Part shown: one piece after another, positions 14,869 through 21,040 of the stretch | How the letters are laid out: every line of letters begins with the position of its first letter | How positions within the stretch are numbered: position 1 is the stretch's first letter | NCBI GenBank assembly: GCA_964514175.1 | Contig: CAZEPQ010000006.1 | Span: forward strand, 1-33,059 | DNA length: 33,059 nt | From: HGM13006 sp964514175 | GTDB taxonomy: Bacteria > Bacillota > Clostridia > Oscillospirales > Oscillospiraceae | Reading direction: 5' to 3' | Notes under the pieces: generated by a model | What the model was told of the DNA's origin: nothing | Seen by the model: only the letters and a program-made list of their open reading frames with translations | Database searches by the model: none | Position numbers and translations under genes: made by a program

Positions 14869-15579
14869 ATGAAACGACTGATTTTGATCTTGACGCTTAG
14901 TATGCTCCTGTTTACCTCCGTTTATGCCGACAGCCCGGAGGATCGGGATGCGGCAGTAAAGGGCTATGTTGCCCTGACCTTCGATGATGGTCCCTCCGGG
15001 GAACTGACGGAGCGGCTGCTGGATGGCCTGCGACAGCGGAATGCCCGAGCCACATTCTTCCTCTGTGGTTACCGTATGGAACAGTACCCTTCAGCTCTGA
15101 GCCGCTACATTGTCGAAGGGCACGAGATCGGTGTTCATTCCACGGTGCATACCAACCTTACTCAGCTCTCCACGGAGGAACTGCACCGGGATATGAAGAA
15201 TACTGCCCAGCAGATATTTATTGCCACCGGAGTTCGGCCTGTGATCATGCGGCCTCCCGGCGGGGCTTGGGACCAGGCGGTGGCCCGAGAAGCGGCGGAA
15301 GAGGGCATGAGTATCATCCTCTGGTCGGTGGACCCCAGGGATTGGGCCTCCCGTGACGCAGGCCAGGTGCTTCACACCATGGCGGTGGAGGCCGGAAGCG
15401 GCGACGTGATACTGATGCACGACATGTCAAAAAGCTCTGTGGACGCGGCGCTGCAACTGGTGGATTCCATGCAGAAGCAGGGCTATGTTTTTGTCACCGT
15501 CAGTGAATTGGCGGCGCTGGCGGGAACCGAACTGGTGCCGGGGGCGGTATACGAAGAATTCCCTACCGCAAACCAATAA
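14869..15579 (+). CDS. Secreted polysaccharide deacetylase (NodB domain)
   Basis: A 236-residue metal-dependent deacetylase, probably acting on cell-wall peptidoglycan or another N-acetylated glycan. A signal peptide (about 1-20, ending SVYA-D) is followed by the NodB domain with all five motifs: TFDDGP (D39, D40), H90-S-x-x-H94 (metal ligands), RPPGG (128-132), the DPRDW strand (155-159) and ILMHD (His184). The domain is nearly the whole mature protein, with no wall-binding or lipobox sequence seen. An unusually short leader is predicted. Peptidoglycan GlcNAc deacetylase and spore-cortex PdaA-like roles are both possible, and the sequence does not decide between them. Confidence 0.92.
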   Translation: MKRLILILTLSMLLFTSVYADSPEDRDAAVKGYVALTFDDGPSGELTERLLDGLRQRNARATFFLCGYRMEQYPSALSRYIVEGHEIGVHSTVHTNLTQLSTEELHRDMKNTAQQIFIATGVRPVIMRPPGGAWDQAVAREAAEEGMSIILWSVDPRDWASRDAGQVLHTMAVEAGSGDVILMHDMSKSSVDAALQLVDSMQKQGYVFVTVSELAALAGTELVPGAVYEEFPTANQ

Positions 15580-15605
15580 AAACTGTTTTCCTTTTGATGA
15601 ATTTA

Positions 15606-15614
15606 TGATATAAT
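15606..15614 (+). promoter_or_regulatory. Extended -10 promoter of the flavoprotein-flavodoxin operon
   Basis: TG-A-TATAAT at 15606-15614 is an extended -10, with a weak TTTTCC at the -35 position (15586-15591). Confidence 0.65.
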
Positions 15615-15653
15615 GTATCGGAAGTTTATTATCCCATGGAAGGATGATTCAAA

Positions 15654-16208
15654 ATGCTTACTGGTAAAAACATTGTCATGGGCATCACCGGCGGCATCGC
15701 TGCTTGGAAGGCATGCCTGATCCTGAACAAGCTGGTCATCGACCTCCACGCCAATGTGGACGTAATTATGACCAAAAACTCTGAGACCTTTATCACCGAG
15801 CAGACCATTCGCACCCTGTCCCGGAACATTGTCACCCGTGACATGTTCAAGGAGCCTGCCGTTTGGAGCGTGGAGCATATCTCCCTGGCGAAGAAGGCCG
15901 ACGCTTTCCTGATCGCTCCCTGCACCGCCAATGTCATCGGCAAGATCGCCAACGGCATTGCTGACGATATGCTGACCACCACCGTCATGGCTACCCATGC
16001 GCCTGTGGTCATTGCCCCTGCCATGAACGATGCCATGTACACCAACCCCATCGTCCAGGGTAACGTGAACAAGCTCAAGGACCTGGGCCAGTATAAGTTC
16101 ATCGAACCCCATGAGGGTGTCCTGGCTTATGGCGGCAAGGGTACCGGCGAGCTGGCAACTGTAGACGAGATCGCGGATTTCCTCGTCGATTTGATTGGAA
16201 ATAAATAA
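15654..16208 (+). CDS. CoaC/Dfp-type flavoprotein lacking the usual catalytic Cys
   Basis: A 184-residue member of the HFCD flavoprotein superfamily (the phosphopantothenoylcysteine decarboxylase half of CoaBC, EpiD, SpoVFB). Visible signatures are GITGGIAAWKA at the FMN-binding start, the conserved His (H75 in VEHISLAKKADAFLIAPCTANVIGKIANGIADD) and PAMN-x-x-M (122-125, Asn125). In the substrate loop CoaC has A-C-G-x-x-G-x-G, but here the order is L-A-Y159-G-G-K-G-T-G, so the reducing Cys is replaced by Tyr. No CoaB synthetase domain follows. An aminoenethiol-forming decarboxylase or another flavin-binding role is therefore as likely as CoA synthesis. A flavodoxin gene follows by 20 bases. 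Confidence 0.85.
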   Translation: MLTGKNIVMGITGGIAAWKACLILNKLVIDLHANVDVIMTKNSETFITEQTIRTLSRNIVTRDMFKEPAVWSVEHISLAKKADAFLIAPCTANVIGKIANGIADDMLTTTVMATHAPVVIAPAMNDAMYTNPIVQGNVNKLKDLGQYKFIEPHEGVLAYGGKGTGELATVDEIADFLVDLIGNK

Positions 16209-16228
16209 TTTTTTGGAGGTACTTATAA

Positions 16229-16732
16229 ATGAAAATTTCCGTTGTATACTTCTCTTCCACCGGCCGCACCGCTGCCATGGCTGAGGAGATCAAGAAGGGC
16301 ATTCTGGCTGCTGACGAGTCCATCGAGGTGGGCCTGCTGTCCATCACCGATCTGACCAAGGACAACGAGGAGAACGTGGCTTTTGTCAACGACTCCGCTG
16401 CTGTCATTGTCGGCACCCCCGACTACTATGCCGCAGAGGCAAATCAGGTCAAGACCTGGCTGGATACCTGCCCCTGCAAGCTCTCCGATAAGCTCTGCGG
16501 CGCTTATGCCACTGCAAACTTCCTCCAGGGCGGCGCTGATATCGCCATCCAGTCCCTGCTGACCCAGATCCTGGTGAAGGGCGCTGTGGTCTATTCCTCT
16601 GGCACCGCTCAGGGTCTGCCCTTTATCCACCTGGGCCCCGTCTGCCTGAAGGGTCAGGAAGAGGCTGCTGCCGAGCTGTTCCAGACCTACGGCACCCGTT
16701 TTGCCAAGAAGGCTCTGGAGCTCTTCGCTTAA
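16229..16732 (+). CDS. Flavodoxin family protein
   Basis: A 167-residue FMN-binding electron carrier or NAD(P)H:quinone-type reductase. The phosphate loop is SSTGRTAAMAEEI (9-21). The isoalloxazine-binding loops are around GTPDYYAAEANQVKTWLD and ANFLQGGADIAIQSLL, closer to WrbA-like proteins than to small classical flavodoxins. GGAGG precedes the ATG. It lies 20 bases after the CoaC-like flavoprotein gene and clearly shares its transcript. Both genes use a narrow set of C-ending and CTG codons, suggesting high expression. A terminator follows. Confidence 0.88.
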   Translation: MKISVVYFSSTGRTAAMAEEIKKGILAADESIEVGLLSITDLTKDNEENVAFVNDSAAVIVGTPDYYAAEANQVKTWLDTCPCKLSDKLCGAYATANFLQGGADIAIQSLLTQILVKGAVVYSSGTAQGLPFIHLGPVCLKGQEEAAAELFQTYGTRFAKKALELFA

Positions 16733-16745
16733 TTCAAAATTTCAG

Positions 16746-16780
16746 CAGGGTGGCCGGTGTTCCGACCACCCTGTTTTCTT
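16746..16780 (+). terminator. Terminator after the flavodoxin gene
   Basis: CAGGGTGG (16746-16753) pairs with CCACCCTG (16766-16773), with an inner CGG/CCG, followed by TTTTCTTT. It lies immediately before the ribosome site of the next gene, so any read-through would carry that gene. Confidence 0.75.
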
Positions 16781-16794
16781 TGAGGTGAATCGCT

Positions 16795-17259
16795 ATGAGA
16801 AGAAAAGACCGTCAGGTGACGGACCCCGCTGAGCTGAGACAGATCATTGCATCCTGCGAATGCCTCCATCTGGGTCTGTGCTGCGGAGATATGCCCTATG
16901 TGGTGCCTGTAAATTTCGGGTTTGAGGAAACGGAGAAAGGCTATGTGTTCTATTTCCATGGAGCCACGGAGGGAAAAAAGCTGGACATGCTTCGAGCCAA
17001 TCCCCGTGTGGCCCTGTGCATGGATACGGGGCATGAACTGATGACGGGAGATGGGGCTGAGGAATATTCCTACCGCTATGCCTCTGTCATGGGGGAGGCA
17101 GTGGCAGAGATATTGGAGGACCGGGAGGAAAAACGGCACGGTCTTGCCTGCGTGTTCCACCACTACAGTGATAAGGAATTTTCCGTGTCGGAGAAAATGC
17201 TGGATGCCACCGCCGTGGTGAAGCTGACAGCGGAGAATTTAATTGGAAAACGCCACTGA
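16795..17259 (+). CDS. NimA-like FMN-binding (pyridoxamine-phosphate-oxidase-fold) protein
   Basis: A 154-residue split-barrel flavoprotein of the pyridoxamine 5'-phosphate oxidase-related group. The N-terminal MRRKDRQVTDPAEL opening, then PYVVPVNFGFE and YFHGATEGKKLDMLRANPRV, is the usual pattern of nitroimidazole-resistance-type (Nim) and related proteins in gut anaerobes. The physiological substrate is unknown, and resistance cannot be claimed from sequence. GAGGTGAA precedes the ATG. No separate promoter is obvious, so it may depend on read-through of the upstream terminator. It converges on merR. Confidence 0.85.
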   Translation: MRRKDRQVTDPAELRQIIASCECLHLGLCCGDMPYVVPVNFGFEETEKGYVFYFHGATEGKKLDMLRANPRVALCMDTGHELMTGDGAEEYSYRYASVMGEAVAEILEDREEKRHGLACVFHHYSDKEFSVSEKMLDATAVVKLTAENLIGKRH

Positions 17260-17275
17260 GGTTTTGAAAACAGGG

Positions 17276-17312
17276 AATGAGGCCACGCCCGAAAGGGAAT
17301 GGCCTCATTTTT
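17276..17312. terminator. Terminator between convergent nim-like and merR genes
   Basis: AATGAGGCCA (17276-17285) pairs with TGGCCTCATT (17300-17309), followed by TTT on the plus strand. The 3' end of the merR gene overlaps its edge. Confidence 0.8.
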
Positions 17313-18108
17313 AGTCCTTCTTGTTATATTTTGTCTGTACCAGATTGCCGTGACCGCTCATCTGCTGTGTCAGCAGGGTTGCGTTGCCGCTGTCTTCGTC
17401 CACCGAGATCAGCCCGTCGTTCCAGAAACCTCTTAGGCCGTAATTTCGGATGTACTGCACCTTAAATCCGTAGCCCTTGGAGGTCTTCACCGCAAAGATA
17501 ATGCCCCAAATCAGCGCCAGGGCAATATATGTGATGATGAAAACCAGCGGATCGGGACGGATCAGCCCAACCAGCAGGCCCACCGCCAGAACGCTCAAAA
17601 TCAGCGGTGCCCATTTGCGGACATGGCGGTATTTGTACCCCCGCTGCCATTGGAGAAAGGCGACCTGTCGTTCCTCCGGTGTCTCCGTGTCAAATTTTCC
17701 GAAGTGGGGGTTCATGTCTATGGCAGGTAGCGGCAGGGGCTTTGCGGTGATGGTGAGCCTTCTGGCCAGCATCTCCGGGCCGTCCAGTGTTTCCGGGTCC
17801 AGAGTCTCAGCTTTGTCTGCCAAAAGATTCAGAAGCTCCCGCTGGGAGGAAATTGCGATGCGGTATTCCGTGAACACATCCGGTGTCAGCTCCGGGTGAT
17901 CCAGCATGGTCTTGATCTGGTCGATGGAAAACAGGCATTTTCGCAGCACCGCCACTACGTTCAATTGGTGAATATCCTCGTCCCGGTAGTCCCGGAAGTT
18001 CTTGCCGTTGCGGTGTTCCAGCTTGGGGTGGACCAGACCCCGCTCTTCGTAAAATCGGATGGTTTTGATGCTCAGTCCTGTGGCTTTCGATACGTCTTTG
18101 ATCTGCAT
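17311..18108 (-). CDS. MerR-family regulator anchored by two C-terminal membrane helices
   Basis: 265 residues. The N-terminal MerR winged helix (1-70) has VSKATGLSIKTIRFYEERGLVHP. A helical linker (70-160) follows, then two membrane helices (about 167-183 and 187-207) and a short basic tail. The ligand-binding domain usual for MerR proteins is thus replaced by a membrane hairpin. The start is the ATG at 18108, behind a full AGGAGGTGAG. An open frame continues nearly 100 codons upstream across the promoter and is rejected. Its own promoter has the 19-base spacer typical of MerR-controlled genes, so autoregulation is likely. The divergent neighbour is the large reductase gene; whether it is a target is inference. 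Confidence 0.88.
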   Translation of the reverse strand: MQIKDVSKATGLSIKTIRFYEERGLVHPKLEHRNGKNFRDYRDEDIHQLNVVAVLRKCLFSIDQIKTMLDHPELTPDVFTEYRIAISSQRELLNLLADKAETLDPETLDGPEMLARRLTITAKPLPLPAIDMNPHFGKFDTETPEERQVAFLQWQRGYKYRHVRKWAPLILSVLAVGLLVGLIRPDPLVFIITYIALALIWGIIFAVKTSKGYGFKVQYIRNYGLRGFWNDGLISVDEDSGNATLLTQQMSGHGNLVQTKYNKKD

Positions 18109-18128
18109 AAAGCTCACCTCCTGGCTTG

Positions 18129-18159
18129 ATTGTACACTGTCCAGTAAGGGGACTGTCAA
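18129..18159 (-). promoter_or_regulatory. MerR-type promoter with 19-base spacer (merR autoregulation)
   Basis: Minus strand TTGACA (18159-18154) and TACAAT (18134-18129) are separated by 19 bases, not 17. The spacer holds imperfect repeat halves: ACTGTC appears twice on the plus strand, and ACACTGTCC faces ACAGTCCCC. The predicted start lies just before the ribosome site. Confidence 0.65.
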
Positions 18160-18254
18160 TAGGTTTTTGCGGTTTTTTATGTAATATTTTTGAAAATGCA
18201 TAACAAAATGACTGATTTGAAGCCGAAATGTCGCTTTTTTCTTCCCTGGGTCTA

Positions 18255-18263
18255 TGATATAAT
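18255..18263 (+). promoter_or_regulatory. Extended -10 promoter of the OYE-type reductase gene
   Basis: TG-A-TATAAT at 18255-18263 with only a T-rich -35 region. It is followed by a leader of about 50 bases. Confidence 0.6.
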
Positions 18264-18319
18264 AGAATTCGCCCGTTTTGGGCAAATTCCCTCCGCTGTT
18301 GCGGGGAAAGGACAAGAAA

Positions 18320-20485
18320 ATGGAACTGAAATATAGTGCGCTCCTGAGCCCCATTAAGATCGGCAATATGGTGCTGCGGAACAGAATGCTTTCTTCTGCT
18401 TCCACCCCTCACTTCCTTCAGGGTACTGAAAAGGAACCCACCGAGAAGGTTATCTCTCACTTTGCGGGCCGTGCCAAGAACGGTGCTGCTCTGGTGACCA
18501 TTAACCATCTGTTTGAGAAGGGCATGCCCGGTATGGGCGGCCGTGTGCTGGAAAATACTCCTGCACATTTCAACCTCTTCGACATGACTGACGCCAACGC
18601 ACAGGACTATCTATGTAAGATGCTGGACGCTATCCACTTCTATGGCTCCAAGACCTGCGCCTACATCATGGGCACCGCCTACATGGGTCCCGGTATGGGC
18701 ATGGGGATGGGTGCTGCCATGGCTGGCCCTGGTGGTCCCGGTGAAGGCCTCGGCGGTCCCGGTGAAGGCCCCGGCGGTCCCGGCGAGGGTCCCGGTAAAG
18801 GCCCCGGTGCAGGCGGCGATATGCCTCCCATGCCCGGTGAGGACACCACCCCCCAGTCTAAGGATTTCGGCATTCAGGACGATACCCTCCATGCGCAGAA
18901 TGACGGCGGCCCCCAGCAGTCCGTTTCCTCTCTGACCAAGGAGTATCTCCAGGCCATGATCGAGGACTATGCACAGCAGTGCAAGGACTTCAAGGCCATG
19001 GGCTTTGATATGGTCTCCATTTACGCCTGCTACCGTAACAACCCCATGGCAAAGCTGCTCTCCCCCCTGACCAATGACCGCACCGACGAGTATGGCGCCC
19101 AGTCTCTGGAGAACCGTGCCCGTTACCTGGTTGAGATGTTCACTGCCCTCCGTAAGGCTGTGGGCAAGGGCTTCCCCCTGGAAGTGGTCATCTCTGTGGA
19201 CGAGGAAGAGTTCGGCGGCTACACCAAGGACGAGGTTGTTCAGCTTGCAAAGATGATGGAAGGCATCTGCGATATCTTCCACCTGCGCTCCGGCGATATG
19301 GATCCCCAGCATCCCCTGGGCTTCACCTCCACCGAGGAAAAGCCTGCTCCTTACATTGATGCCATGAGCTATGTCTGCAAGGAGATCAAGAAGCAGGGCA
19401 TCAACATGTTTGTTGCCGCTTCTGCCGGTTTCCAGGATCCCGAGATTGCCAACAACCTGATCGCTGACGGCGGCGCTGATATGGTTTACATGGCCCGTTC
19501 CTGGATCAACAACTGCGAAGACTACGGCAAGAAGGTCTATGAAGGCCGCAAGGAAGATATCGTTCCCTGTATCCGCTGCAACAAGTGCCATGTGCCCAAC
19601 GGCAATGACCTGTTCCGCACCGTTTGCTCCGTCAACCCTGTCATCGGCATGGAAGACCGCATGATCCGCATGATCAAGCCTGCCGAGGCAAAGCGTAAGG
19701 TGGCTGTGGTGGGCGGCGGCCCTGCCGGTATGGAGTTTGCACGTGTCTGCGCCCAGCGGGGCCATGATGTTACCCTGTATGAGCAGTCCTCTGAGCTGGG
19801 CGGTATGCTCAAGCACTCCAAGCTGCCCTCTTTCAAGTGGCCCCTCCGCCAGTTCATGGAGTACATGATCCGTGAGATGGACAAGTGGGGTGTCAACGTG
19901 AAGCTGAACACCAAGGCTACAAAGGAAATGCTCGCTGCTGAGAACTACCAGGTTCTGGCACTGGCTCTGGGCGCTGAGCCTTCCTCTCTGCCCCTTCCCG
20001 GCAAGGATGGCGACAATGTTCAGTACGCTGCCACCATCTACGGCCACGAGGATACCCTGGGTAAGAACGTCACCATCATCGGCGGCGGCGAGATCGGCGT
20101 TGAGACCGGCCTGTATCTGGCAGAACTGGGCCACCTGGTCACTGTGCTGGAGATGCAGCATGACCTGATCCTGGATGCGCCTCACGCCCACTATCGCAAC
20201 ATGGTGGTCAACTACTGGAAGAAGACCGCCAACTTTGCTTACCGTGCCGGTGTCACCTGCACCAGCATTGAGGCAGACGGCGTGTGCTACAACGATCCTG
20301 AGGGCAACCCCCAGAAGATCGCTGCTGACAGCGTGCTGCTGGCTATCGGCATGAAGTCTAAGCAGGACGAGGCCATGGAGCTGGCTTCCGCTGCTCCCTA
20401 CTCCGTGGTGATCGGTGACTGCGACAAGCCCGGCAATGTGCAGAAGTGCATGCGTGCAGCTTTCGGTACCGCTTCCCAGATCTAA
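18320..20485 (+). CDS. FMN/[4Fe-4S]/FAD oxidoreductase of the old-yellow-enzyme (2,4-dienoyl-CoA reductase-like) family
   Basis: A 721-residue flavoenzyme that should pass electrons from NAD(P)H via FAD and an iron-sulfur cluster to FMN, reducing an activated double bond. The TIM barrel (about 5-400) opens LLSPIKIGNMVLRNRM. The cluster cysteines are C417, C420, C423 and C436 (PCIRCNKCHVP...TVCSVNP). The FAD site is VAVVGGGPAGMEFA (461-474) and the NAD(P)-type site VTIIGGGEIGVETG (584-597). FadH and the bile-acid enzymes BaiCD/BaiH are relatives. Two oddities stand out. There is a Met/Gly/Pro-rich insert at 122-173 with three 7-residue repeats. The usual HGAHGY-type active-site loop reads YACYRNN (235-241). 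The start ATG follows AAAGGAC. Codons look highly biased, as in strongly expressed genes. Confidence 0.9.
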   Translation: MELKYSALLSPIKIGNMVLRNRMLSSASTPHFLQGTEKEPTEKVISHFAGRAKNGAALVTINHLFEKGMPGMGGRVLENTPAHFNLFDMTDANAQDYLCKMLDAIHFYGSKTCAYIMGTAYMGPGMGMGMGAAMAGPGGPGEGLGGPGEGPGGPGEGPGKGPGAGGDMPPMPGEDTTPQSKDFGIQDDTLHAQNDGGPQQSVSSLTKEYLQAMIEDYAQQCKDFKAMGFDMVSIYACYRNNPMAKLLSPLTNDRTDEYGAQSLENRARYLVEMFTALRKAVGKGFPLEVVISVDEEEFGGYTKDEVVQLAKMMEGICDIFHLRSGDMDPQHPLGFTSTEEKPAPYIDAMSYVCKEIKKQGINMFVAASAGFQDPEIANNLIADGGADMVYMARSWINNCEDYGKKVYEGRKEDIVPCIRCNKCHVPNGNDLFRTVCSVNPVIGMEDRMIRMIKPAEAKRKVAVVGGGPAGMEFARVCAQRGHDVTLYEQSSELGGMLKHSKLPSFKWPLRQFMEYMIREMDKWGVNVKLNTKATKEMLAAENYQVLALALGAEPSSLPLPGKDGDNVQYAATIYGHEDTLGKNVTIIGGGEIGVETGLYLAELGHLVTVLEMQHDLILDAPHAHYRNMVVNYWKKTANFAYRAGVTCTSIEADGVCYNDPEGNPQKIAADSVLLAIGMKSKQDEAMELASAAPYSVVIGDCDKPGNVQKCMRAAFGTASQI
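18731..18793 (+). repeat. Three 21-base tandem repeats inside the reductase gene
   Basis: Three consecutive units encode GGPGEGL, GGPGEGP and GGPGEGP (residues 138-158). A degenerate GKGPGAGG follows. The DNA units are nearly identical apart from third positions. Confidence 0.85.
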
Positions 20486-20494
20486 TTATACGTC

Positions 20495-20527
20495 AAAAGG
20501 ACGCACCGCTTTTGGTGCGTCCTTTTT
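20495..20527. terminator. Bidirectional terminator between the reductase gene and mobB
   Basis: AAAAGGACGCACC (20495-20507) pairs with GGTGCGTCCTTTT (20514-20526). A and T runs on both sides serve the two converging genes. Confidence 0.92.
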
Positions 20528-20533
20528 GCACAT

Positions 20534-21040
20534 TCAGGGATGGAAGGTGCGAAGATACCCATCGACCACATCCGCACAGCCCTCAATGTCGCTGAGGTCA
20601 AGCTGCAAGGTGGGAGAATCCAGTTTTTCGTCCGTCATAATGGCAAGAAGCTCTTCGGGAGCGGCGATGAGGGGGCAATTCAGCTCCGCACGGTGGATCT
20701 CGATTTTGGGATAATGGCTCTTTTTGTATCCTTCCGTCAGCACGATGTCCACCTGGGGCAGTCGGGCGACAATCTCCGCAACGGACAATTCCGTCTGGAG
20801 ACGCTCGAGCATGGCGAATTTCTCTGCATTGGAGATGGTGACTACATCGGCTCCGGCGGCGGTGAAACGGTAGGTGTCCTTGCCGGGTTTGTCCATTTCA
20901 AAGTGGTGGGCATCGTGTTTCAGGACTGCCAGCCGGAGGCCGCGGCCCTTCAGAACCGGTATGAGCTGCTCCAAAAAGGTGGTCTTTCCGGTGCCGGATT
21001 TGCCCACAAATGTAATGATGGGGGTGGTTTCAGGATTCAT
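20534..21040 (-). CDS. mobB: Molybdopterin-guanine dinucleotide biosynthesis adaptor MobB
   Basis: A 168-residue GTP-binding protein that assists guanylylation of the molybdenum cofactor. The P-loop is GKSGTGKT (13-20). The MobB signatures KHDAHHFEMDKPGKDTYRFTAAGAD and LTEGYKKSHYPKIEIHR follow. AAGGAG precedes the ATG, which lies inside the last codons of mocR (11-base overlap), so the two are co-translated. No other molybdenum-cofactor gene is in the window. MobB alone would imply a molybdo- or tungsto-enzyme elsewhere in the genome. Confidence 0.92.
   Translation of the reverse strand: MNPETTPIITFVGKSGTGKTTFLEQLIPVLKGRGLRLAVLKHDAHHFEMDKPGKDTYRFTAAGADVVTISNAEKFAMLERLQTELSVAEIVARLPQVDIVLTEGYKKSHYPKIEIHRAELNCPLIAAPEELLAIMTDEKLDSPTLQLDLSDIEGCADVVDGYLRTFHP

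Noticed and set aside
18611..20191. A 526-codon open frame opposite the reductase gene
   Set aside because: The sense strand encodes an unmistakable FMN/Fe-S/FAD enzyme. The antisense frame arises from biased codons in GC-rich DNA.
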